Shown here in pieces: positions 50,401 to 56,324 of a DNA stretch of 64,000 nucleotides. A program made the position numbers and the translations under genes. The DNA lies in NCBI RefSeq assembly GCF_001039355.2, contig NW_019775991.1:326662-390661 (forward strand). Direction: 5' to 3'. Origin of the DNA: Lingula anatina (taxonomy: Eukaryota; Brachiopoda; Lingulata; Lingulida; Lingulidae). Each line of letters begins with the position of its first letter. Within the stretch, counting starts at the first letter, position 1. The notes beneath the pieces were generated by a model. The model was not told the origin of the DNA. It did no database searches and saw nothing but the letters and a program-made list of their open reading frames with translations.

Positions 50401-52377
50401 TCTTCAGTCTTAAAACTTGCTTTACAATAACTTAACACAGATACGCAGCAATTTTGGTAAAAGCAAACACAGCCTTTACCAGGCCTAGCACTTATTTCTG
50501 AAAAATTAAAAAATGTGCACTACTTTTCACCTCCTGACGGAAAGTGCATCACTTTAAAGGTATAGGCCTACTTATTCACTATCCACATTGAAAATTCCCC
50601 AGTACTATAATTTCAGTCTACATACGGTGCAAGGCCATATGGCTGTCCCTATCAGGCCCGTAGCCGGCTATTTCAAAAGGGGGTACTTTTTTTCTGAAAA
50701 ATTGGGCCTTTCACAATGAAACCTTTGTGCACCTAGATCGAATTTTACGCAGAATGGACATTTTTCCCGACAATAAGGGCGGTTCTTCCGAACCCCCGAA
50801 CCTCCAGGCTATAGACCTGTCAATTTTGATGAATTTTTTTTTTCAAAATCTAATTAGATCCACTTAAAATATTCAGTAGACTTAACAAGGGTAAATTAAC
50901 TAAATAAAATAGATGACGTCAGATAAAGTAAATATATAAACACCTAAAACATTAAGATAATAGATATATAGTACAAATTATTAAAAATATATGTGATGGA
51001 TTTACATTGTTGAATGAAAACAGTTGAAGACAAAATGGTGTATTTCAATAAACTTATAAGCTGTACCCTGACTGTCAGAGTCACTGTGAAACGGGCTTCA
51101 ACACCAGTTTTGCTGATATAGGTTATTATATATATATGAAATCAAGATCGAGCCGGCAAAACTGGAATCTAGAACCTAGGGTAATAAGCTGCCATGTTCC
51201 AATGAAATTTAGATATGAATGAAAAATGAAATTTAGATATGAATGAAAAATGGCACCTACAGTATACAAGATTTGAAACTATAAAAATTATTCTGTGCAC
51301 TAGCATTAGAAAACAATGCAAAGAAGTACTAAATTTCGACTTCATTTTACTTGGCTTATTTTTCTGTGAAAACATCCTTTAACATCATTTTAAAATGTAG
51401 CCAGGTAAATTCCCCTTGCTTCTCACGACTGCAGTAACCAGTGTAAAAAACTATATGAAATCTTCACTTGACCGGGGAAGAAGTGTTCAGTTCACCTTCT
51501 GTTTTCACTGAAGTTGTTTCATTTTAAACAAATGTAAACCAACACCGATGATTTGGAAAAATACATATATAGCTTTCATGGCGATCTTCAAGCGTAAAAA
51601 ACATTATTCTCGGTTCATAAGCTAATGAACCCAAGTCTAGGGTTAACTGAAAGTGTTCGTTTGTAAATATGGGAATAGACGTCCTAAAATTCTCCGAAAT
51701 CTTTTCAGCTTGTTAACCTCAAACCCACTAGGACTATAGGGCCCATGCCACCATTACTTAACGTCTACCTTCGACCATATATTGACAAATGAGATACAGT
51801 GTCGGGATAAATACCCTAGTCGTATTTGTTTTCCTATTCTGCGTGAGACAATGTCTCAGACAATACCAGAGACACAATGAAATCACAGCCGGGTTAAAGC
51901 TGATAAAATCTCTCTCTCCCACTCTAAGCGCCCCCCCCCCTCACTCAGATATCTATAGTATATAAAATATTCGGTATTTTCAAAGAAAGTTAACGTTCCC
52001 ATTGGGTACATACAAGTGCAATTTTTGCTCTATTAGTAAATGTGCGAGAGGACTTTTTGTCTTTTTTAACATTACAAAAATTAAGTAAATCTTAACAACA
52101 GTGATATGTTAGCATTGTTTTATCTTATATGGAAAGCCCATGGATTGTTCGTCTGCATTGTCATATATAGAAGTTTACACTTGCATAAGTAGGTTGATAC
52201 CCATCAGTGCAACATGTGTGACGAAAAGTCATTAAAAGGAGACTTAACCCAGTTTGTTGAACATACGTTCGTAAAAAGTAAAACTTTTTATAATGTTATT
52301 CTTAAAGGATCGGCTATCCCTCCCTCACTTAAAGTATCCGTTATCCGAACAAAAGGGGCAAGTTATTGAGGGCAGGG

Positions 52378-52432
<55 letters not shown>

Positions 52433-53012
52433 GAGAGGGGGGGGAGAGAGAGAGGAGGAGAGAGGGAGGGGNNNNNNNNNNNNNNNNNNNNNNNNNNNNN
52501 NNNNNNNNNNNNNNNNNNNNNNNNNNNNNNNNNNNNNNNNNNNNNNNNNNNNNNNNNNNNNNNNNNNNNNNNNNNNNNNNNNNNNNNNNNNNNNNNNNNN
52601 NNNNNNNNNNNNNNNNNNNNNNNNNNNNNNNNNNNNNNNNNNNNNNNNNNNNNNNNNNNNNNNNNNNNNNNNNNNNNNNNNNNNNNNNNNNNNNNNNNNN
52701 NNNNNNNNNNNNNNNNNNNNNNNNNNNNNNNNNNNNNNNNNNNNNNNNNNNNNNNNNNNNNNNNNNNNNNNNNNNNNNNNNNNNNNNNNNNNNNNNNNNN
52801 NNNNAGAGAGAGGGAGGGAGGGAGGGAGAGAGAGAGGGAGGGAGGGAGAGACGGGGAGGGGTGGGTATGGCACACTCATTAATTCAAAATGTGGTTTTAA
52901 ACGTACCTTCACTAGAACTTTGATAATCCCAGGTCGTTGTTTGGCCCGTTATGTTAACAGATAGTCCCGCCAGGACAAGCAGGAAGAGGACGCAGACCTT
53001 CATCTTCGCCAT
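19001..53012 (-). CDS. MUC4-like transmembrane mucin (gene A): Ser-rich, NIDO, AMOP, VWD, EGF, TM
   Basis: Twenty-eight exons on the minus strand, read from ATG 53,012 to TAG 19,001-19,003: 52907-53012, 47853-50284, 47432-47596, 47084-47195, 46492-46640, 45607-45694, 44857-45030, 44385-44556, 43854-44034, 43451-43571, 42943-43078, 42562-42821, 42030-42198, 41397-41651, 40865-41094, 40433-40545, 25211-25410, 24748-24864, 24246-24365, 23814-23942, 23401-23523, 22929-23051, 22657-22760, 22113-22225, 21426-21619, 20841-21026, 20087-20382, 19001-19614 (two ends may be off by 1). All phases match and give about 2,393 residues. The domain order is that of MUC4 and coral mucin-like proteins. It should be a cell-surface or matrix mucin anchored by one helix near residues 2068-2089. 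A Polinton occupies intron 16. A complete paralogous 3' half (gene B) lies upstream on the same strand. Confidence 0.85.
19979..20004. repeat. Poly(A) run in intron 27 of gene A
   Basis: An A-rich run of about 25 bases. No coding role. Confidence 0.9.
20841..21026 (-). other. Transmembrane exon of gene A
   Basis: It encodes an extracellular part with NAT/NVS sequons, then WGVAIGG followed by an Ile/Val-rich helix ending CVR. The same helix sequence recurs in gene B (58,985-59,219), where the sequon-rich part before it is longer. A G-run of about 17 bases at 21,212-21,229 lies in the next upstream intron. Confidence 0.8.
21426..22760 (-). other. Membrane-proximal module of gene A (three exons)
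   Basis: Exons 22657-22760, 22113-22225 and 21426-21619 encode about 137 residues between the last EGF and the TM exon. They start [11 protein letters not shown] and include a two-Cys segment (YCSGGNC) and a segment with [12 protein letters not shown]. The same three exons with identical lengths occur in gene B. It sits where many mucins have a SEA domain, but I do not see a convincing SEA cleavage motif, so the fold is left open. Confidence 0.6.
22929..25410 (-). other. EGF-like domain exons of gene A
   Basis: Exons 25211-25410, 24748-24864, 24246-24365, 23814-23942, 23401-23523 and 22929-23051 each encode about one EGF-like domain. Several start with the calcium-binding signature (DINEC, DVNEC, EDEC, DIDEC) and contain the C-x-C...G...C ending. 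The first exon (25211-25410) completes an EGF begun in exon 16 on the far side of the Polinton and adds a thrombospondin-like CPEGYSGDG segment. Nearly all introns between them are phase 1, as expected for shuffled EGF modules. Confidence 0.85.
25735..25740. other. Left target site duplication of the Polinton (CCCGTT)
   Basis: The six bases CCCGTT lie directly before the left terminus AGTAGT. The same six bases follow the right terminus at 40,336-40,341. A 6-bp duplication is the established length for Maverick/Polinton integration. Confidence 0.9.
25741..26119 (+). repeat. Left terminal inverted repeat
   Basis: The outer ~85 bp match the right end (about 40,251-40,335, reverse complement) with only about three differences. 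Further in, similarity continues to about 26,119 but with many substitutions and an extra internal segment that repeats a GGGGATTTGCAAG word. Part of it is also copied in tandem just inside (see 25,821-26,597). Confidence 0.88.
25821..26597. repeat. Tandem duplication of inner TIR plus 3' end of the 96-aa gene
   Basis: Copy 1 is 25,821-26,213 (393 bp) and copy 2 is 26,214-26,597 (384 bp). They differ by one 9-bp indel and about seven substitutions. Copy 2 contains the last 17 codons and stop of the 96-aa gene. Copy 1 carries the same 3' fragment without the rest of the gene. Confidence 0.9.
26545..26835 (-). CDS. 96-aa Polinton protein of unknown function
   Basis: ATG at 26,835, stop at 26,545. 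The product is a small, charged, probably helical protein ([19 protein letters not shown] near the middle, ending in a Lys/Glu/Leu-rich helix). I recognise no family. It is the leftmost gene of the element and points toward the left terminus. Its 3' end lies inside the second copy of a tandem duplication, so its stop and 3' UTR are duplicated. The frame is open over its full length, which supports it as a real gene. Confidence 0.55.
   Translation of the reverse strand: MDLDNMLQILMPAWEPKERIWRENPKELYHLAAVNVEVNRYNAEEVVGVGKALNDRRLLEQGQDFIIDNIEAYEKKLSKDDCLELLVYLRNQVKGF
27020..27660. repeat. Imperfect 335-bp tandem duplication upstream of the spliced gene
   Basis: The words CCGAAATTCACGTTTGG (27,110 and 27,445), GGTTGAATAACAGAATG, AGTTAAGTAAT and CGGAAACTGCCATATGTTTG recur about 335 bp apart. 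A third, shorter GGAATTCACGTTTGGAA match is at about 27,752, directly before the TATA box at 27,781. No ORF. This looks like a duplicated upstream or promoter region. Confidence 0.7.
27781..27790 (+). promoter_or_regulatory. TATA box of the small spliced gene
   Basis: TGTATATATA lies about 35-45 nt before ATG 27,825. Position and context match the other TATA-ORF pairs in this element. Confidence 0.5.
27825..28528 (+). CDS. Spliced 73-aa CX2C protein with acidic tail
   Basis: Four short exons with textbook splice sites: 27825-27923 (|GTACGT), 28056-28097 (TTTACAG|, |GTAAGT), 28241-28295 (TTGCAG|, |GTAAGT), 28503-28528 (TTTTTCAG|, TAA). Phases 0, 0 and 1 agree, giving 73 residues. The N-terminus is basic with a CGHC knuckle and a hydrophobic stretch. 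The C-terminal third is very acidic (EEEEE, then PEERDEE). An AATAAA signal follows at about 28,560. I do not recognise the family. It could bind a metal or a partner through the CX2C loop. It lies inside the Polinton, so it is an element gene with introns, or host cDNA/gene sequence taken up by the element. Confidence 0.6.
28785..29546 (-). CDS. 253-aa Polinton-type protein with CX2C...HPSQxxHxC motif
   Basis: ATG at 29,546, stop at 28,785. No membrane segment or signal. At about residues 150-170 it has [11 protein letters not shown]-x-x-H-x-C, a Cys/His cluster that could bind zinc and which I recall from uncharacterised proteins of Polintons and related viruses. The C-terminal half is helical. 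It is divergently transcribed from the 83-aa gene, with TATA boxes for both. The first ~100 residues lie in the left arm of the inverted repeat, so a truncated copy exists at 35,444-35,785. The function is unknown. Confidence 0.7.
   Translation of the reverse strand: MATFLPFGASFCATVCHNRHGELLVVLTDKAKCKIRFSSIVWGQFKIHAAELEEALLKEQVSTISFCDGYNLSSDGSGSPIKISYALGDATPTVIEMPYADWSAFMRQFREIDANLDKKKEKDDASTSTSVIRLIYAYFLTRKIVQLRSQNCNGCEIDHPSQREHACLEPVWSISVYQFIDDAFQHIQNSVILRAYELYCSTKGVADDPYIFAIIERVAQNHEQLVHEVIAAADGFQCAEDTLKTCYNRIYEL
29588..29887. promoter_or_regulatory. Divergent promoter with two TATA boxes
   Basis: On the minus strand TATATATAG (29,590-29,600) lies about 45-50 nt before ATG 29,546 of the 253-aa gene. 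On the plus strand TATATAATA (29,879-29,887) lies about 46 nt before ATG 29,933. The region is present again, inverted, at about 35,103-35,402. Confidence 0.5.
29933..30184 (+). CDS. 83-aa protein made of a duplicated 32-residue unit (left copy)
   Basis: Two near-identical copies of a unit containing [20 protein letters not shown] and ending YERRQGF lie back to back, each starting at a Met, followed by a short acidic/Ser-rich end. The nucleotide repeat is 96 bp. The stop codon overlaps a donor-like sequence (AAAG|GTGAGA), so further splicing is possible. No family recognised. The ATPase ATG is about 50 nt downstream. An identical copy lies in the right arm. Confidence 0.55.
   Translation: MDQSELWQSCISDSEMVAHLEEYERRQGFPASMDHSELWQSCISDSEMVAHLEEYERRQGFEHQTISDGELVESSEQSAKKQR
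30237..30896 (+). CDS. Polinton packaging ATPase, A32/FtsK-HerA type (left copy)
   Basis: About 219 residues from ATG 30,237. The frame is open further 5', but without an upstream ATG. Walker A is GPTKCGKT (30,298-30,321). Walker B is LVIFDDL (about 30,511-30,531), followed by a sensor-like region with IFIMQTLFP and a conserved [13 protein letters not shown] motif. Such ATPases pump DNA into capsids in Polintons, adintoviruses and giant viruses. The length fits. It sits between the 83-aa and SLOG genes on the same strand. The copy at 34,094-34,843 is identical. Its role here is uncertain because no capsid gene is present. Confidence 0.9.
   Translation: MSVITMGDVRFKSPSTMIVSGPTKCGKTTWVKRLLLNAGEMVSPPPDKIFYFYSIWQPVFAEMEDTVNNIKFVKGIPVDFQPEHFFDANLSNLVIFDDLFAEAGGDIRIRDLFTKGSHHLNVSVIFIMQTLFPKEKQARTISLNSHYIVLFKNPRDILQVRTLATQMYGEASGFLGAFKQATEKPNGYLLIDLTQDCPDEIRLRSSVFPGETQVAFVRA
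31010..32011 (+). CDS. Fusion ORF: SLOG (cpYpsA-like) domain joined to truncated adenain-like protease
   Basis: 333 residues from ATG 31,010. Residues 1-186 are a SLOG-type nucleotide-binding domain with [18 protein letters not shown] and a [10 protein letters not shown] motif. The inverted-repeat arm ends at 31,568, within codon 187. From there the frame continues into an adenain-like cysteine protease that lacks its N-terminus but keeps the catalytic His (in GRHWVAF, 31,640-31,642), Asp (FFDSYG, 31,688-31,690), the Gln seven residues before the nucleophile, and Cys (VCGQYC, 31,808-31,810). The protease is known to mature capsid proteins in this family. AATAAA follows at about 32,030. The fusion is a product of the rearrangement. 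Whether it is expressed is unknown. Confidence 0.82.
   Translation: MFSLGGEFVYYSKLLRAAEEPGSSPVRLELSQTTFNQHRIVNTPASYTNHSGGATGSDIYWQKTSERYNVKTVVYSFSGHATSNPYRKVLNKKELKDSNEHLLKANKSLHRKFPTGKAFVDSLLQRNWYQVKNSDAVFAVGKVIMNKMVDGGTGWAVQMAVDKNKPVYVFDSFKNERTGVEEGSCQLPKKIQIFPACFVSNTDKHTGPGRHWVAFHFNENGVGEFFDSYGQPPDYYDEMFERFLDENSTTAWTCNSRALQSIYTKVCGQYCIYYLMNRSRGKPLAQILKSFTTDKQFNDMLVHDYVNTRCIIPSFVNTNCQTCKSKKSLGFMY
32069..32764 (-). CDS. 231-aa Polinton-type conserved protein
   Basis: ATG 32,764, stop 32,069. The N-terminal half is a probable coiled coil (Gln/Glu/Leu-rich, ~10-75), followed by a Pro/Thr-rich linker. The C-terminal half carries [27 protein letters not shown] and a basic end, a pattern I recognise from uncharacterised Polinton and adintovirus proteins. 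Its 5' end overlaps the end of the 113-aa gene by 35 bp. It converges on the protease, 57 bp away. A core or virion role is suspected from the family, not shown here. Confidence 0.7.
   Translation of the reverse strand: MSSFQKMVLISESELNALKQQVNRYYSPLQEETLRLQNEMTKTMQRTDISFDEKMKMYNDLQVQYLKIARKKEPVAVVIQNTPAPALQTASATMDSPPIKTEDLPKKTYFNQEILDSIPQRMQKKARIVLRYMSNNPNVLSYNEQGLLKYDGNVIEGTNIVDLMNDLFVSRKKYTPAGLSVFLQGLKRLNVPLNTIANIKRRHQIADGDTSSAKSQTGSGNFLKLAPFNIY
32730..33071 (-). CDS. 113-aa basic Polinton-type protein
   Basis: ATG 33,071, stop 32,730. Strongly basic ([20 protein letters not shown], then [10 protein letters not shown]), small, with no signal peptide. Similar small basic proteins with an LADKKVSxxxKKKLL-type motif recur in metazoan Polintons and adintoviruses, where a DNA-condensing or minor virion role has been suggested. 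TATAAAT on the minus strand (33,106-33,112) is about 35 nt before the ATG. It overlaps the next gene, which suggests a shared transcript. Confidence 0.7.
   Translation of the reverse strand: MKAGTEKLFHFHLKLLSVADRKLIHGIILNSPYDLIRILCNFAANILYNKDIKLNLTEKSALRRVKRVVVQLADKKVSIQSKKKLLLLHPPVVKAILNPISRNVKLSENGLDK
33106..33112 (-). promoter_or_regulatory. TATA box of the 113-aa/231-aa gene pair
   Basis: TATAAAT on the minus strand lies about 35 nt upstream of ATG 33,071. Confidence 0.5.
33267..33980 (-). CDS. SLOG (cpYpsA-like) nucleotide-binding protein, complete copy
   Basis: 237 residues from ATG 33,980. The first 186 are identical to the left copy. The last ~51, outside the inverted repeat, contain [14 protein letters not shown] and an aromatic end, as expected for a full SLOG domain. 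The glycine-rich motifs [17 protein letters not shown] and [10 protein letters not shown] fit a Rossmann-like nucleotide or nucleotide-sugar pocket. SLOG proteins of this type are predicted sensors or processors of nucleotide-derived ligands in conflict systems. AATAAA is downstream at about 33,238-33,243 (minus). No catalytic activity can be read from the sequence. Confidence 0.75.
   Translation of the reverse strand: MFSLGGEFVYYSKLLRAAEEPGSSPVRLELSQTTFNQHRIVNTPASYTNHSGGATGSDIYWQKTSERYNVKTVVYSFSGHATSNPYRKVLNKKELKDSNEHLLKANKSLHRKFPTGKAFVDSLLQRNWYQVKNSDAVFAVGKVIMNKMVDGGTGWAVQMAVDKNKPVYVFDSFKNERTGVEEGSCQWYKFDFVRKMFKLYPDVPELTRHFAGIGTRALTDKGKFAIQGVFERTFKCK
34094..34753 (-). CDS. Polinton packaging ATPase (right copy)
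   Basis: About 219 residues from ATG 34,753. Identical to the copy at 30,237-30,896, with Walker A and B intact. In this arm the ATPase is followed by the complete SLOG gene on the same strand. That is probably the ancestral order 83-aa gene, ATPase, SLOG. Confidence 0.9.
   Translation of the reverse strand: MSVITMGDVRFKSPSTMIVSGPTKCGKTTWVKRLLLNAGEMVSPPPDKIFYFYSIWQPVFAEMEDTVNNIKFVKGIPVDFQPEHFFDANLSNLVIFDDLFAEAGGDIRIRDLFTKGSHHLNVSVIFIMQTLFPKEKQARTISLNSHYIVLFKNPRDILQVRTLATQMYGEASGFLGAFKQATEKPNGYLLIDLTQDCPDEIRLRSSVFPGETQVAFVRA
34806..35057 (-). CDS. 83-aa duplicated-unit protein (right copy)
   Basis: Identical to 29,933-30,184, inverted. Both 32-residue units are intact and the TATA box lies about 46 nt before its ATG at 35,057. 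No family recognised. Confidence 0.55.
   Translation of the reverse strand: MDQSELWQSCISDSEMVAHLEEYERRQGFPASMDHSELWQSCISDSEMVAHLEEYERRQGFEHQTISDGELVESSEQSAKKQR
35444..35785 (+). pseudogene. Truncated copy of the 253-aa gene
   Basis: ATG 35,444. The first ~100 codons equal the full gene at 28,785-29,546. At 35,742 the inverted repeat ends and the frame runs 14 codons into polymerase B sequence in another frame, then stops. The Cys/His motif and C-terminal half are missing. It keeps the TATA box about 45-50 nt upstream, so a transcript from here would run on into the polymerase gene. Confidence 0.8.
35731..39899 (+). pseudogene. Protein-primed DNA polymerase B, 5'-truncated and frameshifted
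   Basis: The open frame begins at the inverted-repeat edge (35,742), directly with a C2H2 finger (CNVCG...H-x3-H), then a second (CPECG, from 35,821). There is no in-frame ATG before 35,866, so the start is lost. Exonuclease motif FDIEC is at 37,108-37,116, then FNSGHYD and a YNNKDVEP motif. Palm motif A (YDANALYLW) is near 38,200. The frame shifts by one between about 39,035 and 39,060. Motif B (NSGYGK, about 39,149) and motif C (DTDS, 39,438-39,449) are in the shifted frame. Stop 39,897-39,899 with AATAAA after it. Length and motif order fit the ~1,300-aa Polinton enzyme that copies the element from its terminal protein. As it stands it cannot give a full polymerase. Confidence 0.9.
40061..40335 (-). 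repeat. Right terminal inverted repeat
   Basis: Reverse complement begins AGTAGTATG and follows the left end. The outer ~85 bp are nearly identical. The inner part is more diverged and shorter than the left copy. It ends where AACACAAAC is shared with the left TIR at about 26,119. Confidence 0.88.
40336..40341. other. Right target site duplication (CCCGTT)
   Basis: Identical to 25,735-25,740. This fixes the right boundary of the Polinton. Confidence 0.9.
40433..40545 (-). other. Gene A exon 16: first half of the EGF split by the Polinton intron
   Basis: Encodes [18 protein letters not shown], the first cysteines of an EGF-like domain, and ends in phase 2 (TA|GTAAGT). The domain is finished by exon 25211-25410 (phase 2, first codon Tyr). 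The intron between them is 15.0 kb, 14.6 kb of which is the element. Confidence 0.85.
40865..43078 (-). other. VWD-type region of gene A (exons 11-15)
   Basis: Exon 42943-43078 starts [20 protein letters not shown], the canonical opening of a von Willebrand D domain, but it lacks the usual CGLCG cluster, as in MUC4-type proteins. Exons 42562-42821, 42030-42198, 41397-41651 and 40865-41094 continue it with many N-glycosylation sites and end with an Ig/cadherin-like PPKITGP segment. Confidence 0.8.
43451..44556 (-). other. AMOP domain exons of gene A
   Basis: Exons 44385-44556, 43854-44034 and 43451-43571. Motifs: [13 protein letters not shown], then RCCYSTDWL...[13 protein letters not shown], then YQKCCVES and [11 protein letters not shown]. 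The CPC, CCY and GG order is diagnostic for AMOP (adhesion-associated domain in MUC4 and similar proteins). Confidence 0.82.
46762..46854. repeat. 93-bp MITE-like palindrome (CAGCAAACACAGAACGT ends)
   Basis: Perfect 17-bp terminal inverted repeats (46,762-46,778 and 46,838-46,854) flank an AT-rich core with repeated AACGTTATGG-type words. No ORF. It lies in intron 4 of gene A. Short elements with CAGCAAACAC-type ends are widespread in invertebrate genomes. Confidence 0.75.
47351..47424. repeat. (CAA)n(TAA)n microsatellite
   Basis: CAA repeats (47,351-47,376) pass into TAA/ATA repeats (to ~47,424), 8 bp from the donor of exon 47432-47596, so repeat-length change could affect that splice site. 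Confidence 0.95.
47853..50284 (-). other. Ser-rich mucin exon of gene A with 63-bp tandem repeats
   Basis: One 2,432-bp exon (810 codons). The N-terminal part has ~20-aa repeats of the type [13 protein letters not shown]. The middle has shorter [10 protein letters not shown] repeats. Then about 21 copies of a 63-bp unit (48,316 to ~49,638) encode [21 protein letters not shown] and variants. The Ser/Thr density predicts dense O-glycosylation. The central units are almost identical, so the copy number is probably polymorphic. On the plus strand the same array is an open frame of 451 codons (MKEDDAEY...), discussed as a finding. Confidence 0.85.
50285..52471. other. Intron 1 of gene A, left part
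   Basis: No exon seen. AT-rich, with a TAGGCCTA octamer at 50,565 and a (GT)n run followed by a GA-rich tract at 52,379-52,471 that leads into the gap. Confidence 0.6.
52472..52804. other. Assembly gap (333 N) in a GA-rich tract
   Basis: N run inside intron 1 of gene A, flanked on both sides by GAGAGGGAGG-type simple sequence. Confidence 0.99.
52907..53012 (-). other. First coding exon of gene A: signal peptide
   Basis: ATG 53,012 starts a classic signal peptide, [16 protein letters not shown] (after a short MAK start), with a likely cut near Gly-Gln (~23-24). Donor is GAAG|GTACGT at 52,906. Phase 1 matches the Ser-rich exon. Confidence 0.78.
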
Positions 53013-54539
53013 CTTGGGGAAAATTGAGCTACCACTGTAAAAACCGTGTAATATCAAATTCCCTCCGAGACCTTAGAGGTGTGAACAGTTCCAGTGCATT
53101 TTACTTGTCATGTGGAATTTGAAATTGATCTTTAAAACCGTCGTGAAATTCTCCCTCTTCTAGAAGTCCTCCATCTTGGAGCTCATAAACTTTCAACAAC
53201 AGGTCTACCTTTTCGCAGAATTTGCTTTTAAGATTTCATTTCTAAAAGTAGACCATAAGTCACCTGTCAATACAAACAAGTCCGTATCGTAACCACAGCA
53301 GTTTTACCTGGCTCAAAGCACTAGTAAGAAAGGGAGCTGTTTTTATAGGAGAGGCCCCATTGAGGAGATTTGAAAGGCATACTTACGCTTCAGATTAAAT
53401 CACACTGACATAGAATCAGATTTCTTTGCTTTCTACTCAGGTGCGTCTTACTGGGAAGGAAACTATTGTTAAGATTACGAGCCCCTTTGTGGTATAATCC
53501 AATGCAAAAGGCCCGAGGTAAGAATACACAACTCTAAGGGGAACTGTGATGAAATTGTCTCGACCTTACTGGGTCTAGTTTACTCGAATTTCAATATATA
53601 TGAAATGTTTTCCCTTTTTTTAACGATCTCTAATCACTGATCGAATGATCTTGAATAATCTGCCAGTGTTGACTCACGGTCGGCAATAGGGAGTTAAGTG
53701 AAAAGCTAGGCTTGTCAAACATTGCTGCCGGGACCTTGCCTTAATTAAGTGTTTATAAGCATTCATATAAATATGTTAACATATCAAATATGATCTTACA
53801 TTTTAGCCCGAAGTAAATTGTGAGTGTAAGAAATAAAAACGCTCCTTTTTCTTTTTTCCTTTTATTTATCCATTCGTTTTAATTTATTCATTTATTCCTT
53901 TTTTAAGGGGAGCAAATAATGTATTCCATCTGAAATTAAATGTGTTGAGAAAATAATACTATGTACTGTACACGTACTGTACACCGCACTTCGTCATCTT
54001 CAGCATGACATCAGGCTGATTAATTTATTTTTTGATTATTTTTTTTATTAATGATACTGTTATTAAGCAATGGCCATAATTTCTCTCCCATCTGCAAAAG
54101 ATTGATAAAGAAAGAAAAGGAAAAGAAAGTTACAAATTAAGCACTCAGGGTGCTGGGTTTGCGACAAGTTGGACATATAAAAATATGATCGCAAAGCACC
54201 CTTCTCATCTTCCTTATCACCATTTATTGCCATAAGCAAATCATGACAATGCAAACTAGAAATGAAATTCTATCGGCAGTGTCAATAAACAAACGTATTT
54301 TTACTTCAAGCAAGTTAGAAATATGCCTTTAGTTTCGATAAATGCATTTAATTATATGCAAACAAGACTGGGGAAATATTTATCAGGTAACATTAGAATG
54401 AAATATGAATTCAAAGAAAGAAAAGGGACATAACAACACGCGGAATGTGGATTCATGAGCGGCGTAACGACTTGAAAACTCAGATATGGGCCTGTAAGAT
54501 ATACTGAGAACTAACGCACACATAGAATGACTCGAAGAA

Positions 54540-54571
<32 letters not shown>

Positions 54572-56324
54572 GGAGAGAGAAAGAGAAAGAGTGTGGGCGT
54601 CTGTTTGAAAGACATTAAGAGAGAAAGAGAGAGCAGATGTACCCTGTACTTTACAATATAGCAGTGGCACATAAAGCAAAGAAATAAGCCTCTACAACAA
54701 AATGGGCAATTTTATTGTATTTGGAATACATACATTTGTTTAATGAAATGCCTACTTTTTCTTGTTCGATATTTATAACTGCCATGGTCCACCCAATCCC
54801 CGACCCACCGTTTTCCATCCCAACCCCGCCCTATACCAGCCTCTCCCTACACCGAACCCTCCCTGAATGAAAGACGAACATCCACAAGTAATAAGCGATG
54901 TGCGTTTATTACAATCAGAACAATTGGGTAAAATGAGACACGCGGCGCGCAGTACAGTCAGTTTTCCCCAAAATGTCCAATACTATCCCGTATCATCATA
55001 CATGTAAAACATAAACCTTTGTACTTCACTGACCGACATGAGATGTGAAGACAGGTGGAGGGTTAAACAGGAACAAAGGTATCTAACTGCCTCAGATTGC
55101 CTCGTTCTTTTTCGTGAAGGCGCAATCTGGGAAAGTTTGATGCTGCTGCCGCACTGGAGTGTGTCTTCTCCTGGCTCCGTCCTGGGATTTAAGTGAAGTC
55201 TGACCGGACATTTCGTTTCGAAAAATGGTAGGCCTACAAGAGTTATGGTTGAAGCGACCCTATAATCTTAATAATATTTATCATATTTTTTGTAGATATT
55301 GTTATGAACAATTATCCAGGACTTCAACTCTTAATTAACTTGTAAACAATAATAATAAATAAAACGTCGTCATATCAAGAAATATAATATGTAATATCTT
55401 AAATGTGAAATCCACCGTAAGTCTAAATGCGACTTGGGTTAGGGAAAGTCGTTCACAGATCTCATCGTTCTTTCTGCCTCCTTCACCGTGTGCTGTATGT
55501 TGTCCTGCTTAGAGAAGTGCACTGGACGACGATTGCGATAGAGAAGACGTGCGTGATTTATTCATGCCGTCATTGTGGCAACTTCAAGATGATCCTGTTG
55601 TTTTATTTTTCAGAGAGGTACACGTACAACCTGTGCCCAATAAATGAATGAAGAATTGGGCCTATCAAGAATGGATTTCATCACATTTTGTAAAGCAATA
55701 TATACACAATACCCCGTAGGCCGTTCTGTTTAATGAATAAATTTCACTCTAAAAAAGTATTTTTTTTTACACTCGTGCAGAATATGACCATGCAAAATAA
55801 CGGCTTCTAAAATGGGGACAATATAATTTCTTTTATACGTTTTAAACGTTTCTGGGATTTTGTTTCATTAATAGGATTTTGACATATAACCTTTTTAAAT
55901 ACATATTTTAAGTTTAGTATATTGTAATTTCCTTTCAATGAGGACATTCAAGATCATGGGACTTTCTGCACTGATAAAGCATGTCCACGGAAGGCCTATA
56001 TTTAATAACTTGGGAACCGTTATTTCGAGACAGAGAGTCCCCCGGACTTTCAATTTTTAAAGGTATACTGTGATGAAAAAACGGGTTAAAGCTATCCATT
56101 AGGTGCCCAAAAGTCATTTTTGAGTAATGAAAAAAAAGTTCTTACGTTTATTTAGTTTTTAAAGCCGATTTTATGCAGGTGTGAATGTAGTTTACGATAC
56201 TCCCGCGTGGTGGCGCTTTGAGGCGAGTGACGTCACTGGCGTCGAGGCTCAGAAAGCCATATTCGATTCAGCTATCCGCTTACTTACATTTACTCGATCG
56301 CTTTGTCTGAACTATTTTGTAAAA
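53013..56324. other. Region between gene A start and the P2X7-like ORF
   Basis: Holds the promoter and 5' UTR of gene A (just above 53,012; no clear TATA) and no convincing gene. (GA)n microsatellite at about 54,539-54,590, TAGGCCTA at 55,229, and several weak ORFs without recognisable features. Confidence 0.55.

Noticed and set aside
52293-52964. ORFs spanning the second N run
   Set aside because: N run and GA/GT simple sequence only.
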